Shown here in pieces: positions 1 to 5,981 of a stretch of 9,907 bases of DNA. Position numbers and translations under genes: made by a program. The stretch is from an uncultured Ancrocorticia sp. Lineage in GTDB: Bacteria > Actinomycetota > Actinomycetes > Actinomycetales > Actinomycetaceae. The DNA lies in contig CAJPTB010000042.1 in NCBI GenBank assembly GCA_905373325.1, forward strand, positions 1-9,907, written 5' to 3'. The notes beneath the pieces were generated by a model. That model saw nothing but the letters and a program-made list of their open reading frames with translations, was not told where the DNA came from and made no database searches. The stretch's first letter is position 1; every line of letters begins with the position of its first letter.

Positions 1-16
1 TGTCGGGTCGGTTCAT
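1..16 (-). CDS. Start of a downstream coupled gene (5 codons visible)
   Basis: On the minus strand an ATG lies 2 bases after the TGA of the macrodomain gene, and the visible codons read M-N-R-P-D before the window ends. A GGAGG sits 7 bases upstream of this ATG, inside the last codons of the macrodomain gene. That spacing is ideal for a ribosome binding site and supports a real, translationally coupled start. Nothing else of the product can be seen. In Firmicutes, zinc-type macrodomain hydrolases are often followed by a class M sirtuin (SirTM) that adds the ADP-ribose the macrodomain removes. A sirtuin is therefore a reasonable guess, but it rests on context alone. Confidence 0.55.
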
Positions 17-18
17 CG

Positions 19-927
19 TCAGTCCTCCACCCAGCCTTCGAGGGCTTGCATGTACCCTTCGGCGTCGGCGTCCTCGAATATGTTGAAGACGACGAGCTCG
101 ATCACGTCCGTCCCGTGGTACTGGAGCCACTGGTTGACCGTGTCGAGGGCGATGTGGGTCGCCTCCTCGAAGGGGAAGTTGTTGCGGCCTGTTGAAAGCG
201 CGCAGAAGCTGACGTTGTGGATGTCGCCCTTTTCCAGGGCGAGGTCGAGGCACGAGGTGTAGCAGGCGGCGAGCTTTTCGCGGTCTTCGTCCGTGACCTC
301 GCCTCCGTTGAGGTGGGGGCCGAGCGTGTGGAGGACGTATCGGGCGGGAAGGCGATACCCGCGGGTGAGGACAGCGTCGCCCACCTCCTGATCCTTGCCC
401 TGGATCTCGCGGATCACGGAGCAGTCGTTGCGAATCCATGGGCCGCCCTGCCCTTGAATGTAGTTGTCGATGCACGGATGCAGGGGGTCCTTGCATCCCA
501 GGAGATTCGGCATGGCGGCGTTGACGACGGCGTCGGCGGCCAACTCGCGGACGTCTCCTCGCCACATTGCCACGTTGCGAGCCGAACCGTAGTCGGACGC
601 GGGCATCATGTCGGAGATCCGCATGAGGTTTTCCGCGGTCGTGCGGCCCATGTGCGCCGAATGGCGGTAAAGGAGAAGGTTGATCGCGTCGGTGACTTCG
701 TCGTCGATCGGCTCCGGGCCTCGAAGGACCAGCTCGTGGCGCAAAGCGAAGGCCAGCTCTTTCTGGGGGAAAATCGAAAGGTCGGGATCGATGCCCGGAT
801 AACGGCGGTTTTTCAGGCCTCCCAAAGCCACTCGCAGAAGATCCAGATTGGAGCGGGGGTCGTCCACGGGTGTGGGGAAAGGTTCGTCTAGCCGAATCGC
901 CTCGCGATATGCGGACAGGGGCAGCAT
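19..927 (-). CDS. Zinc-type macrodomain protein-ADP-ribose hydrolase
   Basis: This 302-residue cytoplasmic protein very probably removes mono-ADP-ribose from proteins. Residues 1-115 form the helical N-terminal part usual for zinc-macro proteins. Residues 118-300 form the macrodomain: GDVRELAADAVVNAA (124-138) has the ADP-ribose-binding Asn136, and the insert GCKDPLHPC supplies Cys145, His150 and Cys152 as Cys-x4-His-x-Cys zinc ligands. CALSTGRNNFPFEEA (242-256) matches the second substrate loop. Length and domain order fit the SirTM-associated family, which in Staphylococcus and Streptococcus reverses sirtuin-catalysed ADP-ribosylation of a lipoyl-carrier GcvH-like protein. The start is ATG at 927, with AAGGAG about 5 bases upstream. 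A further gene starts 2 bases after the stop, so the two are probably co-transcribed. The family assignment is strong; the protein substrate is unknown. Confidence 0.9.
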   Translation of the reverse strand: MLPLSAYREAIRLDEPFPTPVDDPRSNLDLLRVALGGLKNRRYPGIDPDLSIFPQKELAFALRHELVLRGPEPIDDEVTDAINLLLYRHSAHMGRTTAENLMRISDMMPASDYGSARNVAMWRGDVRELAADAVVNAAMPNLLGCKDPLHPCIDNYIQGQGGPWIRNDCSVIREIQGKDQEVGDAVLTRGYRLPARYVLHTLGPHLNGGEVTDEDREKLAACYTSCLDLALEKGDIHNVSFCALSTGRNNFPFEEATHIALDTVNQWLQYHGTDVIELVVFNIFEDADAEGYMQALEGWVED

Positions 928-957
928 GTTTCTCCTTCGCTGATCGCCAACGCAATC

Positions 958-963
958 AATTTA
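958..963 (-). promoter_or_regulatory. Possible -10 box for the macrodomain gene
   Basis: On the minus strand, TAAATT lies about 30 bases before the ATG at 927, in the only AT-rich patch of the divergent gap. It would place the transcript start near 951, giving a short leader that contains the AAGGAG site. I see no convincing -35 box at 16-18 bases. The assignment is weak. Confidence 0.3.
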
Positions 964-990
964 CCGTTCAGAGCTGGGAAAAGCACGAGG

Positions 991-1013
991 GCAAAGGGCG
1001 GGTGCGCCTTTGC
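991..1013. promoter_or_regulatory. Perfect inverted repeat between divergent genes, candidate operator
   Basis: GCAAAGG and CCTTTGC are exact reverse complements separated by 9 bases, giving a 23-bp dyad. It lies between the putative macrodomain -10 (about 960) and the RNase HI -10 (1056-1061). With transcript starts near 951 (minus) and 1068 (plus) it would be in neither RNA, so a protein-binding site on DNA is more likely than an RNA hairpin. The dyad is seen directly; a role as operator is inferred. Confidence 0.4.
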
Positions 1014-1055
1014 GCCTCGCCGCGGGCTATGCGTTTGCGACCGCCAAGCCCCGGG

Positions 1056-1061
1056 TACCCT
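1056..1061 (+). promoter_or_regulatory. -10 box of a probable leaderless transcript (RNase HI)
   Basis: TACCCT ends 6 bases before the ATG at 1068, and there is no purine-rich ribosome binding site upstream of that ATG. A TANNNT box at this distance is the usual mark of leaderless transcripts in actinobacteria, with transcription starting at or next to the A of ATG. A weak TTTGCG (1034-1039) lies 16 bases upstream in the -35 position. Confidence 0.5.
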
Positions 1062-1067
1062 ATTGGC

Positions 1068-1946
1068 ATGGCCGAATGGATGACAATCGGCGAGCTCGCC
1101 GAGGAATGCCGCGCAGACGTCTACGCTCTGCGCGAAGCGTTGGAGCTGCTTGGGCTTTTCGACGTCGGCGAGCCCACTCCGCTCGCGGTCAGGCACTCGC
1201 TCGCCACGCCCGAAGTCGACGACGGCGGCCGCGCGATCTCGCTTTGGCACGCAGACGCGGTCACTCTGGCCAAAGCCGTCCTTTCCGGGGGGCTGTCCGG
1301 CGATGCGTCGGCGTCGTGCGACCCGTTCGCCTCCGAGGGCGCCGAACCCGAAGGCATTCAGGGCGATCTCTTCGACGTCGAAGAAGAAATCGAAACTGCC
1401 GGAGGGGAAGACGCAGGCGGGCCGGCCGCCGGTGGGGAGGGCGGAACGGCTGCGTCGAAGGAAGCCGCGGGAAACGCGGGCGCGGGGCCGATCGGAAGAA
1501 TCATCGAAGGCTTCGATGCGATCGTCGCCACAGACGGGGCCTGCTCTGGCAATCCCGGGCCGGGCGGATGGGCATGGGTCGAGCAGGTGACCGGCGAGCG
1601 CGACTGCGGAGGAGCTGCGCATACGACCAATAACGCAATGGAACTGACGGCGCTCGTGCGTGCGCTCGAGCATGTGGGGCCCCAACCGGACCTGCTCATG
1701 CGCATCGACTCGCAATACGCCATCAAGGCCATGACGGTGTGGGCGAAGGCGTGGAGGCGGAAGGGCTGGCGCAAGTCCGACGGCGCGCCCGTCGCCAATC
1801 GGGATCTCGTGGAGCGGCTTTTGGAGCTTTACGAGGGCAGGCAGGGCAGAACCGAGGTCGAGTGGGTGAAAGGGCATTCGGGCGACGCCGCGAACGAGCT
1901 CGTCGATTCCATGGCCGCCGCGCAGGCGGCGAGGCATCGGCGCTGA
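1068..1946 (+). CDS. rnhA: Ribonuclease HI with N-terminal extension and likely clamp-binding motif
   Basis: This protein cleaves the RNA strand of RNA-DNA hybrids. The 292 residues are about twice the usual bacterial length. Residues 150-290 are a complete RNase HI domain with acidic residues Asp156 (TDGACSGNPGPGG), Glu192 (NNAMEL), Asp214 (RIDSQYAIKAM) and Asp280, plus His270 in VKGHSGD. The basic handle region WAKAWRRKGWRK is also present. Residues 1-75 (IGELAEECRADVYALREAL) look helical and resemble a small helix-turn-helix module. Residues 78-148 are an acidic, Gly/Ala-rich, probably disordered linker containing QGDLF (98-102), which fits the QxxLF-type peptide bound by the DnaN sliding clamp. 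The ATG at 1068 was chosen because the conserved-looking sequence begins there and a TACCCT box sits 6 bases upstream; the frame stays open upstream to 870 but that part looks noncoding. The catalytic role is secure. The extension's role is inferred. Confidence 0.92.
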   Translation: MAEWMTIGELAEECRADVYALREALELLGLFDVGEPTPLAVRHSLATPEVDDGGRAISLWHADAVTLAKAVLSGGLSGDASASCDPFASEGAEPEGIQGDLFDVEEEIETAGGEDAGGPAAGGEGGTAASKEAAGNAGAGPIGRIIEGFDAIVATDGACSGNPGPGGWAWVEQVTGERDCGGAAHTTNNAMELTALVRALEHVGPQPDLLMRIDSQYAIKAMTVWAKAWRRKGWRKSDGAPVANRDLVERLLELYEGRQGRTEVEWVKGHSGDAANELVDSMAAAQAARHRR

Positions 1947-1955
1947 GGGTCTTGC

Positions 1956-1970
1956 GCCGGCGCCGCCGGC
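1956..1970. terminator. Weak hairpin after RNase HI
   Basis: GCCGGC, a 3-base loop, then GCCGGC begins 9 bases after the RNase HI stop and can form a 6-bp all-GC stem. No T tract follows, so it is not a classical intrinsic terminator. It may still act as a transcript-end hairpin, as many actinobacterial ones lack U tails. Confidence 0.3.
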
Positions 1971-2010
1971 ATTGGACATCGCCGAGGACGCGGGCGCCGG
2001 ACGCCGCTGC

Positions 2011-2087
2011 AGACCAGCGCCTCACAAAGAAGACGAGCGCCTTGCGAAGAGACGAGCGCCTTGCGAAGAGACGAGCCCCTCACAAAG
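2011..2087. repeat. 19-bp tandem repeat, four units
   Basis: Four head-to-tail units start at 2011, 2031, 2050 and 2069. Units 2 and 3 are identical (AGACGAGCGCCTTGCGAAG). Units 1 and 4 carry CTCACAAAG in place of CTTGCGAAG at their right end, and unit 1 has one extra A. A decayed fifth unit may continue to about 2106. Unit 4 spans the stop codon of the minus-strand DsbA-like gene, so the array extends into the end of that reading frame. The rest of the convergent gap 1947-2079 holds no gene. Confidence 0.85.
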
Positions 2088-3015
2088 CAAAGCGCCTGGC
2101 TTGCGGCGGCTGTTCGCCTTCGCCGAGTGCCGCGGCCGCCTCGAGTATCGCTTCGGCGAACACTTTCGGCGACTGGGCGCCGACGAGCATCACGCGTGCG
2201 CCGACGACTGTGAGGGGAAGCCCGCGGATCCGCAGCCGTTTGGCGTCCGCAATGTCCCGATCGACGGCGGCCTCCCACTCGCCGAGCTCCAGACGTCTTT
2301 CGAGGGTCGGCAGGTCCGACGGCGCAAGCCCCGCGATCCGGCCAAGCATCCTCGGAGAAGGCTCAACTGGGCCCCTTAGAAAGGGGCCCTGATCGGCGTC
2401 CAAGACGCTTTGATCGGCCTGTCCGCGGCCGTTTGGGGGAGCGTCGTCGGCTTGGGCGAGCTTGCCGGTCTCCACGCCCTTTCCGAGCCGGAATTCACTT
2501 CCGGTCCGAACGGCGGCCTGGGCGAGGCTATCGGCTGGAGTCCCAGAGTCCGAGACGTTGTCGAACCCTAGGAACCAGTCGTCTAGGCGGATCGCTGCTT
2601 CGAGGGCCCGGCGAGCGCCGTCGGCCGGGTCTTCCGCGCCTTCTCGAACGGCGTGGACGATTCGATGCGCCAAGCGGCGCAGGGGTTGTGAAGGCGGGCG
2701 GAGAAGCCTTTCCTTCGCGACGGGGATTTCCTCGCTCGCAGCGACAGCCGCAATGGCCTCCGCGTTCGCCTCGGGCAAAGGACTGCCTGGAGAGAGAAAC
2801 GAGTGGACCTCGACGACGACTTCGGGGAGAGCGGCGTCGGAGGCGGAGCCGTGAGCCTCGTCGCGTCCCGCGCCAGCGAAGTCGTGCCCTGCACGTGAGA
2901 AGCTGCGTTGTGCAGCACGTGCGAGGTCGATTCCCCGCGCAAGGCGATCGAGCCCGATTCTGCTCCATGGGTCGGCGACGTCGTGCCAGACGTCGATCAG
3001 CAGGCGGGCGCTCAC
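2080..3015 (-). CDS. DsbA/FrnE-like thioredoxin-fold protein without active-site cysteines
   Basis: The 311-residue product starts with a strand and helix (LLIDVWHDVADPWSRIGLDRL, split here as LLIDVWHDVA and DPWSRIG) that match the opening of DsbA-family proteins of the FrnE type. The usual CPWC is replaced by DPWS at residues 15-18. The C-terminal half of the fold is recognisable: IRGLPLTVV (263-271) has the cis-Pro loop, followed by VGAQSPKVFAEAI (278-290). The whole protein contains no cysteine, so dithiol chemistry is impossible. It is about 80-100 residues longer than usual FrnE proteins, with inserts near 35-65 and 173-220. No signal peptide is seen, so it is probably cytoplasmic. The start is GTG at 3015, the first start after an in-frame stop; no good ribosome site precedes it, but a 4-base GTGA overlap with a short upstream ORF could supply coupling. 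It lies 92 bases downstream of the permease and is probably last in the padR operon. A relation to kappa GST or HCCA isomerase (same fold, Ser-based) is possible. Confidence 0.72.
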   Translation of the reverse strand: MSARLLIDVWHDVADPWSRIGLDRLARGIDLARAAQRSFSRAGHDFAGAGRDEAHGSASDAALPEVVVEVHSFLSPGSPLPEANAEAIAAVAASEEIPVAKERLLRPPSQPLRRLAHRIVHAVREGAEDPADGARRALEAAIRLDDWFLGFDNVSDSGTPADSLAQAAVRTGSEFRLGKGVETGKLAQADDAPPNGRGQADQSVLDADQGPFLRGPVEPSPRMLGRIAGLAPSDLPTLERRLELGEWEAAVDRDIADAKRLRIRGLPLTVVGARVMLVGAQSPKVFAEAILEAAAALGEGEQPPQARRFAL

Positions 3016-3101
3016 GGCGAAAGCGCATCGACGGCGCGGCGACGCAGATCGGTCAGGGTGCCGCCAACGGATTCGGGATTGTCAGATTGTTCAAGGTTCA
3101 A
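3012..3101 (-). CDS. Possible 29-residue coupling ORF
   Basis: A TTG at 3101 opens a 29-codon frame just after the permease stop (TGA, 3110-3108). The frame ends in TGA overlapping the GTG of the DsbA-like gene as GTGA (3015-3012). The second half, TLTDLRRRAVDALS, would make an amphipathic helix and looks more protein-like than a random frame. A GGGAG lies 12 bases upstream of the TTG, which is long for a ribosome site. The frame is the same as that of the permease, so it could also be reached by readthrough of one TGA. It fills nearly all the 92-base gap. It may be only a vehicle for translational coupling, or a chance frame. Confidence 0.3.
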   Translation of the reverse strand: MNLEQSDNPESVGGTLTDLRRRAVDALSP

Positions 3102-3107
3102 GTCTGG

Positions 3108-3875
3108 TCAGAGCTCCCGTCTTGCGAAAGACTTCGCCCCTAAAACGACGACGACAATCATGAGCACAAGGCTCGTAGCGAAGGGAACGGTGATCGCCGC
3201 GGCCCCCACAGCCTTTCCTTCGGCAAACGACGAAGGCAGGGTCAGGAGGCCGGCAGGCGAACTCTCCGCGATGGGCTCGAATGCTGAACCGATCATTGTC
3301 AGGAGCAAGGAGCCCACTCCGATTCCGGCGGCTGCGAGGGTCGAGCCTGTCAGAGACGACATGGCGACTGTCACGGCGAGAAAGAAGCATGCGCAAGCGA
3401 ACCAGGTTGCGGTCGCCGCCGCGAGAGGGGCGAGGGGGGCTTTTCTGTAAAAGCCGAATGTCGCCGCCCACACAACCGCCATTCCTGCGAGAGACGCGGA
3501 TGCGAGCACGGCGATTCTGGCCACGAGGGCCGCAAGGGGCTGTGAAGCGCGCGAAACCGGACGCACGGCCAACAGTTGGGCGCGGCCGCTGGAGACTAGG
3601 GAGGATGTGGCCCCCGCTCCGGTGAAAATGACGACGAACATGACCGTTTGCGCCAGATTCTTGGTCCACTGATTGTAAGCTTCGTGCCAATTCGGCTCGG
3701 GCATGGCTTTGCGAACGGCTTCGCCCATCATCGATCCGACAATGTCCGGTGCGAATCTCGAAAGGACTACGGACATCGCGCCGAAGAGGCAAAGAACAGT
3801 CGGCAGGACGTAGCGGTGCCACGTTCTCCAAACCGCGTAGAGCTCATGTTTGCACAGAATCGAGAAGCCGGTCAT
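3108..3875 (-). CDS. ABC-2 type transporter permease
   Basis: This is the membrane subunit of an ABC exporter, 255 residues long. It has six likely transmembrane helices at about 22-40, 72-94, 115-140, 149-171, 176-198 and 227-247. The short cytoplasmic start KHELYAVWRTW and the basic end FARREL after the last helix are typical of ABC-2 permeases that pair with a YxlF/CcmA-like ATPase. The start is ATG at 3875, with GGAGGG 3 bases upstream and a 4-base ATGA overlap with the ATPase stop, which implies coupled translation and a fixed subunit ratio. The frame stays open upstream of 3875, but that part is antisense shadow within the ATPase gene. The substrate cannot be told from sequence; B. subtilis YxlG is the closest named analogue I can suggest. 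Confidence 0.88.
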   Translation of the reverse strand: MTGFSILCKHELYAVWRTWHRYVLPTVLCLFGAMSVVLSRFAPDIVGSMMGEAVRKAMPEPNWHEAYNQWTKNLAQTVMFVVIFTGAGATSSLVSSGRAQLLAVRPVSRASQPLAALVARIAVLASASLAGMAVVWAATFGFYRKAPLAPLAAATATWFACACFFLAVTVAMSSLTGSTLAAAGIGVGSLLLTMIGSAFEPIAESSPAGLLTLPSSFAEGKAVGAAAITVPFATSLVLMIVVVVLGAKSFARREL

Positions 3876-5149
3876 TTTCCCTCCGTCAAAGCTGTGAATA
3901 CGTCCTCGAGACTCGGTTCCAGCGGCGTGAGCGCAGAGAGGTCCCACCCTCCGCGGGCCATCAGCGCAGGAAGAGCCCGGGCGGCCGCCGAAGGGTCGGA
4001 AACGACCACGATGAAGTCGGCGCCCTCTCGGCGAACTCCGGCGCACCAAGGTTCTGCTTTGAGGGCATGGGCCAGCGGGTCGCCTCCCCCGGAGACGAGG
4101 AGCAGGGAATGGTCGCCCGCGCGTTCGCGCAGACGCGAAATTGTGGATGCGGCGACCGCCTTTCCTTCACGCAGGACGACGGCGTGGGTGCACACCCGCT
4201 GCACCTCTTCCAAATTGTGCGACGACAAGATGACCGTCGCATGCTCGGCCAGTCGGGCGATGAGCCGGAGGACGGCCCGCCTGCCCGCGGGATCCAGGGC
4301 CGACGTCGGCTCGTCGAGGACGATGAGGTCGGGATTGCCGACCAGCGCCTGCGCAAGGCCTAGACGCTGACGCATGCCGCGCGAGTAGCCTCCGATGCGC
4401 TGGCTCACCCCCGCCAACTCGGCCAGATCTAGCAAGGATGCGATTAGACCGCGCCGTTCGACCGCCGGCACCCCGGCCAAATCTGCGCTGGCCTCCAGGT
4501 ATTCGCGGGCGCTCATCCACGCGGGATAGGCGGGGACGTCGGGAAGGTATCCAAGTCGTCGCCGCACAGCCAGGCTTCCCGCCGGATCGCCGAGAATGCG
4601 GACGTCGCCTGCATCCGCGCGAGCAAGGCCCAGAAGGATGCGGATTGTCGTCGTCTTCCCGGCTCCATTGGGACCCAAGAGCGCGCAAACCGAACCCGCC
4701 GGGATTTGAAAGCTCACATCGTCCAAAGCCCCGGTTTTCATGCTCACCGGCATGAATTCCCGCATGGAAGGGCCGCCGCCCGCCGCAAAGGCTCCGGCTT
4801 CATCGACATTTTCGCGGTCTTTAGCGACTTCGTCGCCTCCGATCGGCCGCTTGTCGCCGTGTTCAGCCTGAGAGGCCCACGCTCGTTCGCGTTTCTGCCA
4901 GGCCGTACTTTGGCGGCGGGCGATGAGAAAGGCGATCGGCCCGGCAGTCGAGACGAAGAGGCAAATGAGAAGCCAGGCGGTCTTTCCCGGCTGCGGCATC
5001 GACTCCGCGTCCGTGCGGCACCAGACCGTCAAGGCCGTCGCCATAAGAAGGAAACTGAGAGCTATAAGCGCAATGATGAGTTTCTGCACTCCCGGGGACA
5101 ATTCGCTCCAGGAGAGGGTCGAGCCTCCGATTGCTGCGATTTTACCCAT
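3872..5149 (-). CDS. ABC transporter ATPase fused to a PLDc_N-type membrane domain
   Basis: The product has 425 residues, while stand-alone ATPases of this class have about 230-310. Residues 20-80 hold two transmembrane helices (about 22-44 and 58-78) in the pattern of the PLDc_N domain: a polar loop, K-x-x-W before helix 2, then GPIAFLIARR. Residues 85-132 are a charged linker. Residues 133-340 are the ATPase: Walker A GPNGAGKTT (159-167), signature YSRGMRQRLGLAQAL (255-269), Walker B LIVLDEP with Asp279-Glu280, and H-loop His311. A C-terminal domain follows and ends in EPSLEDVFTAL, typical of CcmA/YxlF-like subunits. All catalytic residues are present. The start is ATG at 5149, with GAGGAG about 9 bases upstream; it overlaps the preceding gene by 8 bases and the permease by 4. 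An upstream in-frame ATG at 5197 is less likely. In B. subtilis a YxlE-like protein is encoded next to the YxlF ATPase, and here the two seem joined. Confidence 0.9.
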   Translation of the reverse strand: MGKIAAIGGSTLSWSELSPGVQKLIIALIALSFLLMATALTVWCRTDAESMPQPGKTAWLLICLFVSTAGPIAFLIARRQSTAWQKRERAWASQAEHGDKRPIGGDEVAKDRENVDEAGAFAAGGGPSMREFMPVSMKTGALDDVSFQIPAGSVCALLGPNGAGKTTTIRILLGLARADAGDVRILGDPAGSLAVRRRLGYLPDVPAYPAWMSAREYLEASADLAGVPAVERRGLIASLLDLAELAGVSQRIGGYSRGMRQRLGLAQALVGNPDLIVLDEPTSALDPAGRRAVLRLIARLAEHATVILSSHNLEEVQRVCTHAVVLREGKAVAASTISRLRERAGDHSLLLVSGGGDPLAHALKAEPWCAGVRREGADFIVVVSDPSAAARALPALMARGGWDLSALTPLEPSLEDVFTALTEGK

Positions 5150-5981
5150 CCTGTTTCTCCTCGAACTGTCTGTGGACCCGTCCGTGAACCCGGGCAAGGC
5201 CCGCCCGCGTGGCGAAGAGCAGGGTTCCGCCTTCGACCGCGAGGACGAGGCCGATGCTCAACGGAAAATAGATCGGATGGACGCGCCCTTTCTTCTGGAC
5301 GAACGGAGACCCGACGGTAAGGAGAAAGGCCGTGTTCGCGGCCAAAGCCTGGGAGCTCTGCATGAGCAGGTCCGCGCGACTCGGCGTGGGGGCGACCAAA
5401 GAAAAAAGGCTCACCAAAGAACTGAAGCCGGCTATTGCGAGGCCTCCCGCCTTCGACGACCAAGTTTTTTTCACCCTTCCGTTCAAGCCGATCCTCACGG
5501 GTATGCGCAAACGCCGCCGGTGGACGAGCATGCCGACGGCGGCGGTCGCCGCCGTCAGGGCAAACGGCCCCCACCGCAGAGCGCCGATGACGCGTTGCGG
5601 AATTGCCTCGAGCACCGCTGGATCGACGTCGTCCTCGCGAAGCAATCCCAGTTTGACGGCGATCGCTCCCAGATTGAGGTCTGTGGAGTTCAGTCGCAAG
5701 ATCGAACAGGAGGGCCTTTGCTTGTCGGCGAAGAGCTTCGGATTGTCGGGGCTCCATATCGTCGCGCGCTGCGCGTCATCCGATCCGGCGAGGGCGTCGG
5801 AGATCTCTTGCGCGAGGGAGGCCGGCGAGCCGAAGGATTCGGGCCGAATTCCCTCCGACATCAATTCGTCGACCTCGGTGAGCACCGCCTCCCGGCGTTT
5901 GACGGGAATGTTCGCTTCGGCGAGTTTGCGCGCCAGCTCTTCGAGGAATTCGTCTTCGAGCGATGTGTCACTGCGAGTCAT
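5142..5981 (-). CDS. HAAS-type membrane protein linked to PadR
   Basis: The 279-residue integral membrane protein begins with a soluble helical segment. FLEELARKLAEANIP and REAVLTEVDELMSEG (about 10-62, ending GSPASLAQEI) match the HAAS domain found beside PadR regulators. Residues 75-130 (WSPDNPKLF, then LNLGAIAVKLGLL) resemble a DUF5808-like segment of actinobacterial membrane proteins, with less certainty. Four transmembrane helices follow at about 135-153, 178-197, 207-226 and 236-257, then a basic tail. The start is ATG at 5981, with AGGAG 7 bases upstream. It overlaps the padR end by 14 bases and the ATPase start by 8, so it is co-translated with both. HAAS proteins are thought to work with their PadR partner or transporter, but no enzymatic role is known to me. 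Its place between repressor and exporter suggests a sensor or accessory subunit. Confidence 0.78.
   Translation of the reverse strand: MTRSDTSLEDEFLEELARKLAEANIPVKRREAVLTEVDELMSEGIRPESFGSPASLAQEISDALAGSDDAQRATIWSPDNPKLFADKQRPSCSILRLNSTDLNLGAIAVKLGLLREDDVDPAVLEAIPQRVIGALRWGPFALTAATAAVGMLVHRRRLRIPVRIGLNGRVKKTWSSKAGGLAIAGFSSLVSLFSLVAPTPSRADLLMQSSQALAANTAFLLTVGSPFVQKKGRVHPIYFPLSIGLVLAVEGGTLLFATRAGLARVHGRVHRQFEEKQDG

Noticed and set aside
870..1067. Upstream extension of the RNase HI frame to an ATG at 870
   Set aside because: It would overlap the macrodomain start and cover the promoter region, its sequence looks random, and the TACCCT box and structured N-terminus both point to 1068.
888..1979. 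A 363-codon minus-strand frame opposite RNase HI
   Set aside because: It is antisense to a gene with all catalytic motifs present and has a biased Arg/Ala/Gly composition typical of an antisense shadow.
1947..2079. Tandem units considered as a CRISPR array
   Set aside because: The 19-bp units are directly adjacent without spacers and no cas gene is nearby, so it is a simple tandem repeat.
2080..3015. DsbA-like gene considered as a pseudogene
   Set aside because: The frame is uninterrupted over 311 codons and the C-terminal fold motifs are intact. Loss of cysteines alone does not show decay.
3876..4049. Upstream start for the permease at 4049
   Set aside because: The added 58 residues are Arg/Gly-rich shadow of the ATPase C-terminus. 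GGAGGG and the ATGA overlap fix the start at 3875.
5150..5197. Upstream ATG for the ATPase at 5197
   Set aside because: It would overlap the HAAS gene by 56 bases and add a polar segment, while GAGGAG is correctly placed for the ATG at 5149.
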